NCBI RefSeq assembly: GCF_002950945.1
Contig: NZ_CP012673.1
Span: 11,608,501 to 11,672,500, forward strand
Direction: 5' to 3'
Source: Sorangium cellulosum
Lineage (GTDB): Bacteria; Myxococcota_A; Polyangia; Polyangiales; Polyangiaceae
DNA length: 64,000 bases
A program made the translations under genes and the position numbers. Positions 40,501 to 46,901 of this stretch are shown in pieces. Under the pieces are notes generated by a model. It saw nothing but the letters and a program-made list of their open reading frames with translations, was not told the DNA's origin and made no database searches. Each line of letters starts with the position of its first letter. The stretch's first letter is position 1.

Positions 40501-41519
40501 TCGAGCAGGAGACGGTGGGGCTCGAGCGGGACGCGCTCGCGCTCGAGGTCGACCGGGCGGAGCAGCGCCTCGCGGCGCTCGAGGACGAGCGGCGCCGGAT
40601 CGACCGGACGCTCGGCAGCCTCGAGCAGGAGCGCGAGCACCTCCGGGCGACGGTGGGGGCCGCCGAGGCCGCGGTGGAGGCGCAGATCTGCCTCTCGCAC
40701 CTGCGCGGCGAGGTCCGCCGCTACGTGCGGGCGCGCCTGGCCGCGGTGCTCCTGGAGCGCGAGATCGAGCGTTACCGCGAGCGCAACCAGGGCCCGATCC
40801 TGGCGCGCGCGAGCGCGCTCTTCCACCGCCTGACGCTGGGCGCCTTCGCGGGCCTGCGGGTCGGCTACGACGAGAGCGAGCAGGCGGTCCTGCGCTGCGT
40901 CCGGGCGACGCCGCCCTCGCCGGCGGGCGTGTCGACCAAGGCGACGGCGGCGCTCGCGGTGGAGGCTAGCGCCACGCCGGCAGCGGAGGCGACGGCGGCG
41001 CCTCCGGAGGCGACCGCCGCGCCCGCGGCGGAGGCGCCCGCGGTGGATACGGCCACCACGCCGGCGGCGGAGTCGACCGCGGCGACCGCGGCGGAGGCCA
41101 CGGCGGCACCCGCGACCGCGACCCCCGCGGCGGACGCCACGGTGGCCCCCGCGACCGCGACCCCCGCGGCGGAGGTCACGTCAACGCCCGCTGCCGAGGC
41201 GACCGCGACGCCCTCGAAGGCGGCGGTGCAGCGCGAGGTGGACGTGAGCGGCCTCAGCGACGGCACGCGCGACCAGCTCTACCTCGCGCTGCGGCTCGCG
41301 AGCCTCGAGCACCACGCCCGGGCGGGCGAGCCGATGCCGCTCATCCTGGACGACCTCCTGATCCACTTCGACGACGACCGCGCCCGGGCAGCGCTCGCCG
41401 TGCTCGGCGAGATGACGGCGACGACGCAGGTCCTGTTCTTCACGCACCACGCGCGGCTCGTCGAGCTCGCGCGGGAGGCGGTGCCGGCCGGGGTGCTCCG
41501 AGAGCACCGGCTGCGGTGA
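37509..41519 (+). CDS. YhaN-type SMC/SbcC-like AAA ATPase
   Basis: A protein of 1,336 residues. The N-terminal ATPase half has FGPFTDLRLDFSS and VVYGPNEAGKSTALRAIRGL (Walker A, about residues 37-46) and LYGIPH, typical of YhaN. A very long charged coiled-coil region spans residues about 170-1130. The C-terminal half has LSDGTRDQLYLALRLASLEH (ABC signature), PLILDDLLIHFDD (Walker B) and QVLFFTHH. It likely binds DNA ends together with a YhaO-type nuclease. It starts at a GTG, since MKILELHL is the family's conserved beginning. An Ala/Thr/Pro-rich low-complexity stretch splits the C-terminal ATPase lobe (separate entry). The gene converges on the PIN-like gene. Confidence 0.88.
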   Translation: MKILELHLLAFGPFTDLRLDFSSPSPGLHVVYGPNEAGKSTALRAIRGLLYGIPHITPDAHLHHNTELRVGGRLAGAGGATLALVRRKGRVKTLRDPEDNPLDEAALAPLLGGATAELFETTFGLTHEALRQGAEALLQGKGDVGQSLFGAGLGGPGLQQLLATLRQEADEIFTPQARTRPLNEAIKAFEEARSKAKSAARPPADWTRKRQEIDEARAEQERVDAEVRALRATDKRLRRALRVLPLLGTRRALLERRAALGDVVLLPEGAQRDREDAQERAADAGAQAERLRADIEELEARRAALHVPASLAELDPGVIDALVSRLGSHRKAAVDLPRVRAELHGIEDDARAILRRLGRDPSLVDGAEPGRLEALRVDVATEARLKKLARERGAVEAKPREVERLLAAHRARRDACARRLAELSQGEDPAPLRGALSRAQKQGDLEHRLREAVAAAAQLARDADAQRDRLGLGATASPARLPLSAAEASALPVPLPETVDQAAAQWGAIARERERLTERAAEIEARRRESAREIDALQRAGAVPTEADLAEARERRDAAWKALLRALQAKGSARAAEAAIHTATLFDLGRDTPASPGAGRRRPLAAAGEAPARARPDEYAELVRAADAIADRLRREADRVARLARLLADQARAEADQAQLAGERAALDRRAAEAEAAWIALWQPAGVAPRSPEEMRGWLARYAGLTATVDRLRAAEAEADALRARMQAHAAELHAALQGARAPARGAGGAGGPGAPEGAAARLSALIEAAEQELAAIEGAARERKELLRERKELEREIEDLERERAEHARALDTWRAEWAEGVRALDLPGDASTDEATAILEELGALFRKVDSAGHERRRVRGMERDAQVFAADVAELATRHAPDLAELPADQAADQLLKRYHKARADLRERGEIERRLADKRREREQQEARREAALSRLAKLFEAAGVARTGDDGADVAALSLAEERSREARRLDRELVENEGKLLEAGEGAGVAALEQETVGLERDALALEVDRAEQRLAALEDERRRIDRTLGSLEQEREHLRATVGAAEAAVEAQICLSHLRGEVRRYVRARLAAVLLEREIERYRERNQGPILARASALFHRLTLGAFAGLRVGYDESEQAVLRCVRATPPSPAGVSTKATAALAVEASATPAAEATAAPPEATAAPAAEAPAVDTATTPAAESTAATAAEATAAPATATPAADATVAPATATPAAEVTSTPAAEATATPSKAAVQREVDVSGLSDGTRDQLYLALRLASLEHHARAGEPMPLILDDLLIHFDDDRARAALAVLGEMTATTQVLFFTHHARLVELAREAVPAGVLREHRLR
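40908..41226 (+). repeat. Ala/Thr/Pro/Glu low-complexity insertion within the YhaN-like ATPase head
   Basis: About 106 codons consist mostly of Ala, Thr, Pro, Glu and Val in imperfect short units such as AAEATAAP and ATATPAAEV, built from degenerate GCGACCGCGGCGGAGG-type repeats. It lies directly before the ABC signature motif (VSGLSDGTRDQ), where other family members have only a short loop. It is in frame and probably forms a flexible, surface-exposed excursion that grew by slippage. Confidence 0.85.
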
Positions 41520-41618
41520 AAGGCCGCTCGCGTGGTGCCGATCGTCGGCGCCCCGGACACGCCTACATCAAGCAGGGGTGGAGCACCGAGAGCCCCAGCC
41601 CGCCCCGACGAGCGTTTC

Positions 41619-42164
41619 CTATTTCACCGCACGCCGCGCCCCCAGCCGGCGGTGCGGATGGGGAGGCGCCCCGTCCTCCAGCCACTTGGGACACGCCTCT
41701 GCCTCGCGGCCGGGGTTGGCCCACACGACGCTCTTCAGGGCGCGCACACGCTCCGAGGCTGCGGCGAAGAGCGCTCGCACACGCTCATCCAGCGAGACCA
41801 CGGTGCGGTCCGTCGCCTGCGCGGCCTCGACGAGGTGCGCGTCCTTGAGCATGGCGCGCCGATCGCGTTCGGTCTCGGAGGTGCTGTCGAGCGCATCGCG
41901 CAGCTCAACGTCCTCGGGAACGTCGATGTACAGCGACAGCTTGCGAGCGACCATCGCAGTCCGCCACTGCATCGCGAAACCCGACGCGTGTTTCTTCCAC
42001 TCCGCGCTGACGGCGGGCGTGAGCACGACGTGGTGACGTACAGCGAGCATCGTCTTCAGGAAGTCGCGGCACTGCTTGGGGAGGGGTGCGGCTGCGCCCT
42101 CTCCGCCAGCGGCCCGAGCCACCGAGGCATCGATGACGAGGCGACGCGAGACCTTGGCCCGCAT
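41619..42164 (-). CDS. PIN-like domain protein, partner of ABC ATPase
   Basis: A protein of 181 residues from ATG at 42164. RRLVIDASVARA supplies the first Asp at about residue 10. TPAVSAEWKKHAS supplies a Glu, LKDAHLVEAA an Asp and TVVSLDERVRALF the fourth acidic position. These are the four conserved acidic positions of PIN-like metal-dependent nucleases, in the right order and spacing. The stop of the upstream ATPase gene is TGA, then one base, then this ATG, so the pair is tightly coupled. The longer frame to 42386 is a shadow of the ATPase gene. It probably acts as an RNA- or DNA-cleaving effector controlled by the ATPase; the target is unknown. Confidence 0.72.
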   Translation of the reverse strand: MRAKVSRRLVIDASVARAAGGEGAAAPLPKQCRDFLKTMLAVRHHVVLTPAVSAEWKKHASGFAMQWRTAMVARKLSLYIDVPEDVELRDALDSTSETERDRRAMLKDAHLVEAAQATDRTVVSLDERVRALFAAASERVRALKSVVWANPGREAEACPKWLEDGAPPHPHRRLGARRAVK

Positions 42165-42165
42165 C

Positions 42166-43464
42166 TCAGCGGTTCGCCTTGGCCATCCGCCTCTCGGCGG
42201 CGTCGAGATAGCGGGCCTGGGCGTCGAGCGCCACCTCGGCGAAGTCCTCGGGCCAGTCGCCGAAGGCGCCGGCCTCGTCGAGATCCGCGCTCCGCACCTG
42301 CGTCGCGCCGTTCTTGTCGAGGGAGAACCAGTGCAGCGCGACGAGCTCCGGCCGGAGCGCCCCTTCGGCGACGAGCGCTTGCACACCGAGCAGCAGGAGC
42401 GAGCTGTGCGTCTCGATCACGACCCGGACGCCGCGGCCCGCGGCGTCCGCAAGGATCTGCGCCAGCGCCACCTGCGCCCGCGGGTGCAGATGGATTTCCG
42501 GCTCCTCAATGTACACCAGCTGGCCGGGCCGGGCCGTCAGGAGAGCGACGAGCACCGGAAGGCACTGCGAGACGCCGAAGCCGACGTCGGCGATGCTCAC
42601 GAGATCCTGCGCGCGACCCCGCCCTCGCTGCTTCAGGCGGCCAACGCGCAGCTCGACGCGGGTGTCGTCGACGCGAGATGCCTTGATCGTCCAGTTCAGG
42701 CCGAGCTTCTCGAGCGCGGCCCCGAGCTGCTTCAGGCGGATGTCCTTCGTCTCCTGCCAGTGATGAATGATGCTGGCGACATACGCCTCGAAGGTGCCAG
42801 GGAACTCGTTACCCACGGCAGTGGTCCGGTACGTCCGCTCGGGGTTGCCGCGGAGCGCGGCGACATGGATGATGGCGCGCAGGTCGTCGCGCGCGTTCCG
42901 GGCCGCAGGCGCTAGATAGGAATAGCCAGGCCCTTCGATGGCGGTCAGTGTCGCACCGGCCCGCTCAAACGGCTGGGGCGTGAGAAAGCATCGGTGCCGC
43001 ACGACCGACAACACGTAGCTTCCTACTTCCCTTACGAAGCCGGGGCGAAGCTTTGAAGTCGTGCCGTCAGGGAGCGGCGCTATCATCTCGATCAGATCGA
43101 GCCCGCCCTTGGGCTGCTTCTGAAAACGGACAACGACCTTCCCTTCGGGCAGGTGGATACCGACCGAAAACCGATTGACACTCCGGCCTTCAAAACGCGA
43201 GAAGACCTGTTCGACCGCCGTGAATCGGACGTGTGGCCCGTCGAGGAGCAGTGCCCCGGGATCGTAGAGCGCCTCCAGCGTTTGCTTCATGAGCAGCGGG
43301 GGCTGCATGATGCTCGACTTCCCCGAGCTGTTGGTCCCCGCGAGGAGTGTCAGCGGCCGGACGGCGATCTCCGTCCGCTTCCGGATCGATTTGAACCCCT
43401 CGACAGCGATGGCCGAGATGCCGTCCAGCTCCGCTGGGCGCGTAACGCTTGACTTGTCCGCCAC
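42166..43464 (-). CDS. AAA/ABC-type ATPase of the OLD/DUF3696-like family
   Basis: A protein of about 432 residues. IAVEGFKSIRKRTEI and TLLAGTNSSGKSSIMQ form the N-terminal RecF/OLD-like Walker A region. The C-terminal part has VGFGVSQCLPVLVAL, QLVYIEEPEIHLHPRAQ (Walker B with two acidic residues) and VRVVIETHSSLLLLGVQ. GTG at 43464, with GGAGGAG 5 nt upstream, is a better start than the GTG at 43479. The gene has visibly lower GC and more mixed third positions than its neighbours, suggesting recent transfer. With the coupled PIN-like gene it resembles ATPase-nuclease defence pairs. Confidence 0.82.
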   Translation of the reverse strand: MADKSSVTRPAELDGISAIAVEGFKSIRKRTEIAVRPLTLLAGTNSSGKSSIMQPPLLMKQTLEALYDPGALLLDGPHVRFTAVEQVFSRFEGRSVNRFSVGIHLPEGKVVVRFQKQPKGGLDLIEMIAPLPDGTTSKLRPGFVREVGSYVLSVVRHRCFLTPQPFERAGATLTAIEGPGYSYLAPAARNARDDLRAIIHVAALRGNPERTYRTTAVGNEFPGTFEAYVASIIHHWQETKDIRLKQLGAALEKLGLNWTIKASRVDDTRVELRVGRLKQRGRGRAQDLVSIADVGFGVSQCLPVLVALLTARPGQLVYIEEPEIHLHPRAQVALAQILADAAGRGVRVVIETHSSLLLLGVQALVAEGALRPELVALHWFSLDKNGATQVRSADLDEAGAFGDWPEDFAEVALDAQARYLDAAERRMAKANR

Positions 43465-43568
43465 CCTGCTCCTCCGCACGTGCTACGGCGACTATTTCAC
43501 ATGGCAGGACGCAGATCCAGCGCGCCCTCCAACCGTGCGGGCTAGCGCAGGGCTTCGCCTCCGACACC

Positions 43569-43958
43569 TCACGACGAGAACAGCCAGACCACGCTCGCCG
43601 CGCCGCCCAGGAAGAGCGCCGCCGTGAAGATCAGCACGGCCACCCGGTCGGGCCGGTACTCCCCGCGATCGATCGCGCGCGCGGCCCGCACGTAACGCGC
43701 CGCGGCCCACGCGATGAGCGCCATCCCGAGCAGCACCATGCCCGCGCTGGCCCCCGCGGCGTCCCTCAGCAGAGAGCGCGACGCCCCCGGCGTGGAGCTC
43801 GCCCCCGTCTCGAGGAAGTACAGGCTGAACCGGTTGATCGTGATCCCGAAGCTGAGCAGCGCGATCGCCGTGCGCACGTAAGCGAGGTGCGTCCGCTCGT
43901 TCGCGAGGTGCTCCCTCGCGTAGGTCTCCGGCCGCGTCGTGCTCTCCTCTGCGGGCAT
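43569..43958 (-). CDS. DUF202 family membrane protein
   Basis: A protein of 129 residues. REHLANERTHLAYVRTAIAL is the DUF202 signature before the first membrane helix (about residues 28-46). Two further hydrophobic segments follow (SAGMVLLGMALIAWAAARYV and VAVLIFTAALFLGGAASVVW). The function of the family is unknown. It lies 29 bp downstream of the sulfite-oxidase-like gene in the same direction and may be co-transcribed with it. Confidence 0.85.
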   Translation of the reverse strand: MPAEESTTRPETYAREHLANERTHLAYVRTAIALLSFGITINRFSLYFLETGASSTPGASRSLLRDAAGASAGMVLLGMALIAWAAARYVRAARAIDRGEYRPDRVAVLIFTAALFLGGAASVVWLFSS

Positions 43959-43987
43959 GCTGGTCGCGACAGCCTACCCCGGCCCGC

Positions 43988-44707
43988 CTACCGCCGGCTG
44001 AACCGATCGTCGAACCACGGGTACGCCGTGTTCGAGTAGCCGCGCACCTCCCAGAACCCCGGCCGGTCCACCGCGCTGAACGTGATGCGCTTGATCCACT
44101 TCGCCCCCTTCCAGGCGTAGAGCTGCGGCGTGATCATCCGCACCGGGCCGCCGTGCTCGCGGGGCAGCGGCTTGCCCTCCCAGGAGTGGACGAGCAGCAC
44201 GTCGGGCAGCATCACCTCCTCGATCGGGAGGTTCGTCGTGTACGGCGTCCGGGTGCCGGGCGCGATGTCGCTCGCCTCGACCAGGACGAAGCGCGCCTCC
44301 GCGAGCGGGCGCGCGCGGTCCGCGATGTCCGAGAAGCGGACGCCCACCCAGTGGTTGTCCATGCGGCTCCAGGTGGTCACGCAGTGGAAGTCCGAGACGT
44401 CGAGCGTCTGGGGCAGCTCCATGAACTCCTCCCAGGAGTAGGTCCGTGGCGCCTCGCACAGCCCGTCGACCGTGAGCTGCCACTGCTCGGTCGGGATGTC
44501 CGGCGTGTCGCCGAGGTCGAGCACCGGCCACGTCTTCACCTCGCGCTGCCCCACCGGCAGCCGCGGCAGCCCATGCCGGTTCGGCGGCCCGCTGCCCAGG
44601 GGCGCGCGCCCGTCGAACACGCCCTCGCCCCGCGCCGCCTGCCGCTCGGCGAACGCCTGCTTGCGCTCGATCAGCGGACGTGGCCGTCGCCCTGCGTCGT
44701 CCCCCAT
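43988..44707 (-). CDS. Sulfite-oxidase-like molybdopterin oxidoreductase (YuiH type)
   Basis: This 239-residue protein is a single molybdopterin-binding domain. VSDFHCVTTWSRMDNHW carries the Cys that ligates molybdenum. GPVRMITPQLYAWKGAKWIK and GYWE-like GFWEVRGYSNTA match the C-terminal signature of the cytosolic YuiH group of the sulfite oxidase family. No signal peptide, haem or dimerisation domain is seen. Physiological substrate unknown. The presence of two Mo enzymes in the window (here and PaoABC) means the organism makes molybdenum cofactor. Confidence 0.87.
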   Translation of the reverse strand: MGDDAGRRPRPLIERKQAFAERQAARGEGVFDGRAPLGSGPPNRHGLPRLPVGQREVKTWPVLDLGDTPDIPTEQWQLTVDGLCEAPRTYSWEEFMELPQTLDVSDFHCVTTWSRMDNHWVGVRFSDIADRARPLAEARFVLVEASDIAPGTRTPYTTNLPIEEVMLPDVLLVHSWEGKPLPREHGGPVRMITPQLYAWKGAKWIKRITFSAVDRPGFWEVRGYSNTAYPWFDDRFSRR

Positions 44708-44774
44708 CGCGTGACCATGGCGAGAGGCGGCCGCCCCTGCAAGCTCGAGCTGGCCCTCGCCCGCGCGGAGCGCG

Positions 44775-45161
44775 TCAGGGCGAGCGGCCCTTGCGCCCCG
44801 TGAGCTCGACCGCCGCGGCGTCCACCGAGACCGAGGTCGGCGGGCCGAACTTCTTCACCTGCACCGTGACGCCGAGGGCCGGCGTGCCGTCGAGCACGCG
44901 CTCGATGATCCGCTCGGCCAGCGTCTCGAGCAGTTTGTACGAGGCGCTCGTGCCCGCGTCGACGACGAGGGTCGCGAGCTGGTCGTAGTCGAACACCCGC
45001 GCGCGCGTGTCGGTGCGGGGCAGCAGGGCCACCGGGAGCTCCACCTCCATGCACACCACGAAGTCCTGGGGCAGGTCGCGCTCGGCGCGGGACACGCCGT
45101 GCTTGGCGCGGAAGCGGATTCCGTCGAGGCGGATCCGGTACGTCTGGATCGCGGACTCCAT
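44775..45161 (-). CDS. folB: Dihydroneopterin aldolase
   Basis: This 128-residue protein has the usual FolB length. IRLDGIRFRAKHGVSRAERD carries the conserved pattern of the FolB N-terminus (G....GV...E). VFDYDQLATLV and YKLLETLAERIIERVL contain the family's active-site L-x-E-x-L-A helix. VQVKKFGPPTSVSVD gives the conserved K-P strand. It cleaves dihydroneopterin to the hydroxymethyl-pterin of folate synthesis. The ATG at 45161 is preferred; the upstream extension to 45227 encodes only Arg/Pro-rich sequence. Confidence 0.87.
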   Translation of the reverse strand: MESAIQTYRIRLDGIRFRAKHGVSRAERDLPQDFVVCMEVELPVALLPRTDTRARVFDYDQLATLVVDAGTSASYKLLETLAERIIERVLDGTPALGVTVQVKKFGPPTSVSVDAAAVELTGRKGRSP

Positions 45162-45239
45162 CGACGCCCCCCTACCACGCCTTTCGCCCGGCTTCTGCCG
45201 CAACGAGGGGGAAGCGTGGGCCCGCACGCCCGGCGCTGC

Positions 45240-45322
45240 TCCCCGGCCCGCGCCCGCCGGCGCAGCTTCCTCCCGGCCCGCGCCCGCCGGCGCAGCTTCC
45301 TCCCGGCCCGCGCCCGCCGGCG
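45240..45322. repeat. 30-bp tandem repeat upstream of folB
   Basis: Nearly three copies of a 30-bp unit start at 45241, 45271 and 45301 (core CGGCCCGCGCCCGCCGG). They lie between the start of folB and the end of the DUF4177-like gene. Copies differ at only one or two positions. Confidence 0.9.
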
Positions 45323-45351
45323 TGTGCCGGGTGCGGGCCGGCGCGCCTGTG

Positions 45352-45660
45352 TCAGAGCGGCCGCTTGAAGCACACGGCGTCGATCTTCACGCCGAGCTCG
45401 CTCCGCAGGAACTGCACCGGCTCCCAGCCCTCCTGTCCGAACCGCTTGAGGACGGGGTTCCAGCCGGTCGCCGTGGTCACCTCGCTGAGCTGGTTGTCGC
45501 TGACGCGCGCCGTCTCGGAGTCCACGCACCGCACCTCCCACCGAGGCGGATCGGTCCCCGCGTGCACCGGCGGCACGAGGAAGCGCGGCGCGACGTACGA
45601 CGCGGAGCACCCGAAGAGAAACGCGACGGCGATGGCTGTTCCGGAGCTGAGCTTCGGCAT
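45352..45660 (-). CDS. Small secreted DUF4177-like protein
   Basis: A protein of 102 residues. The first about 34 residues are hydrophobic with a Lys near the start and AFLFGCSASYVAP, so it is either a signal peptide or a membrane anchor with a possible lipobox (LFGC). The mature part has a strand RWEVRCVD and then VLKRFGQEGWEPVQFL and VCFKRPL. The G-x-E-G-W-E-x-V motif is typical of DUF4177-like small proteins. Function unknown. Confidence 0.65.
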   Translation of the reverse strand: MPKLSSGTAIAVAFLFGCSASYVAPRFLVPPVHAGTDPPRWEVRCVDSETARVSDNQLSEVTTATGWNPVLKRFGQEGWEPVQFLRSELGVKIDAVCFKRPL

Positions 45661-45851
45661 GGGGCGATTCCTTTCCTGCGGAGTCGACTCGCGAAAGGCG
45701 TATCGGCGCTCCCTGCATCACGTCAACTGGGAACGGCGCGCGCCGCAGCGAGCTGCCTCATCGTCTCCGCCGCGCGCCGCGCCCGCTCTGGCGTCCATAG
45801 GTCGAGGTTGTACGGCAACCTGGGACCAGAGGGCCGGTCCCCCCAGGACCT

Positions 45852-45976
45852 GAGGCTCGGTCACCTAGGACTCGAGGCTCGGTCACCTAGGACTCGAGGC
45901 TCGGTCACCTAGGACTTGAGGCTCGGTCACCTAGGACTTGAGGCTCGGTCACCTAGGACTTGAGGGGCGGTCACCC
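45852..45976. repeat. 22-bp minisatellite containing CGGTCACCTAGGAC
   Basis: Five full 22-bp units start at 45852, 45874, 45896, 45918 and 45940, plus a degenerate partial unit to 45976. The only variation among full units is C/T at the last base. Each unit contains the palindrome CCTAGG. The CGGTCACC core also forms the left foot of the adjacent hairpin. There are no unique spacers, so it is not a CRISPR array. Confidence 0.95.
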
Positions 45977-46079
45977 GCACAGGAGACGGGCCCAGATCGG
46001 CGTTTTCGGCGCGCAAGCGCACTCCAGTGCGCTGAGCACCGAAAACGCCGAGGTGGGCCCGTATCCGAAGCGGGTGACC
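45969..46079 (-). terminator. 111-bp multi-stem hairpin just downstream of the Crp/Fnr gene
   Basis: Four perfectly paired stems nest symmetrically: 10 bp (45969-45978 with 46070-46079), 8 bp (45987-45994 with 46054-46061), 13 bp (45997-46009 with 46039-46051) and 7 bp (46017-46023 with 46026-46032). Opposed internal loops are 8/8, 2/2 and 7/6 nt. It starts 5 nt after the stop of the minus-strand regulator gene, so it may end its transcript. It is much longer than a normal terminator and has no T-tract. A small non-autonomous palindromic element or a structured RNA is equally possible. Confidence 0.6.
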
Positions 46080-46084
46080 ACCCC

Positions 46085-46870
46085 TCACCGTTTGCGGGTG
46101 AGGGCTTCGCGGTCCTTCACGATGAGCCGCCGCCCCGCCGCGTCGAGCACGCCTTCCTTCCGGAGCGCGCCGAGCGTCAACGTCACCGTCTCCCGCGTCG
46201 AGCCGATCACCTGCGCGATCTCCGCGTGGGTGATCGGCGCCGAGATCAGCACCCCGCGCGGCGTCGGCACGCCCCACCGGTCCGCCGCGTGCAGGAGGAA
46301 CTCGGCCAGCCTCCCGCCCACGTTCCTGAAGAGCATCGACTCGATCCGGTCCTCGGTCTCCCGCTGCCGCGCCACCAGCAGCGCGAACACCGCGCCCCCG
46401 AGCGTCGGGTGCTGCGCGCAGAGCTCGCGGAGGACCTCGATCGGCAGCCGGATCACCTCGGCCTCGTCCATGGCGACCGCGCGCTCCGTCCGCAGCTCCA
46501 CCCCGCCGAGGCACGACTCGCCGAGCACGTCGCCCGTCCCCCGGTAGCTGAGCGGAAACGCGGCCCCCTGCTCGTTCACGCGCTCGACGCGCGCCCGCCC
46601 CCGCCCGATCACGACGAGCGTGTCCGCCGGGGCGCCCTGCTCGAAGATCGCCACGTCGGGCTCCACCAGATCGAGCGCGGCGGCGTCCACCAGCGCGTCC
46701 CGCACCGGCCGATCCACCTGTGCGAAGAGGGAGGAGAGCCTGAGCGCGCGCACGACACGCGCCTTCACGGGATCAGACGGCTGGCGCCCGGTGTCCGGCG
46801 CGGGTCGGGATTCCAGGTCGCTCACGGTAGAGAGCGGTGAGAGTAATCCATCTTTCGTGGGTTGGCACAC
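46085..46870 (-). CDS. Crp/Fnr-family transcriptional regulator
   Basis: A protein of 261 residues. The cyclic-nucleotide-binding-like beta-barrel spans about residues 45-160 (EQGAPADTLVVIGRGRARV, GTGDVLGESCLGG). The long dimer helix follows. The C-terminal winged helix-turn-helix has ITHAEIAQVIGSTRETVTLT and LGALRKEGVLD. The Cys residues are not arranged as an FNR iron-sulfur site. The effector could be cAMP, another ligand or redox state. It is divergent from nothing nearby; its promoter lies in the 31-bp gap to the next minus-strand gene or further upstream. Confidence 0.87.
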   Translation of the reverse strand: MCQPTKDGLLSPLSTVSDLESRPAPDTGRQPSDPVKARVVRALRLSSLFAQVDRPVRDALVDAAALDLVEPDVAIFEQGAPADTLVVIGRGRARVERVNEQGAAFPLSYRGTGDVLGESCLGGVELRTERAVAMDEAEVIRLPIEVLRELCAQHPTLGGAVFALLVARQRETEDRIESMLFRNVGGRLAEFLLHAADRWGVPTPRGVLISAPITHAEIAQVIGSTRETVTLTLGALRKEGVLDAAGRRLIVKDREALTRKR

Positions 46871-46901
46871 GGTTCACGGGAACCGGGGCGGGGCCGGGTC
46901 G

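Larger units (their letters stand above)
45661..46084. other. Intergenic region with minisatellite and long hairpin, no gene
   Basis: There are 424 bp between the DUF4177-like gene and the Crp/Fnr gene. The right part holds a 22-bp minisatellite and a 111-bp structured palindrome (separate entries). The left part (45661-45840) should hold the promoter of the minus-strand DUF4177-like gene, but no convincing -35/-10 pair was found. No coding frame has support. Confidence 0.7.

Noticed and set aside
38775-40826. 683-codon minus-strand frame opposite the YhaN-like gene
   Set aside because: It is a shadow of a GC-rich coiled-coil coding region and has no domain.
45852-45976. CRISPR array
   Set aside because: Units are directly adjacent 22-mers with no unique spacers and no cas genes nearby.
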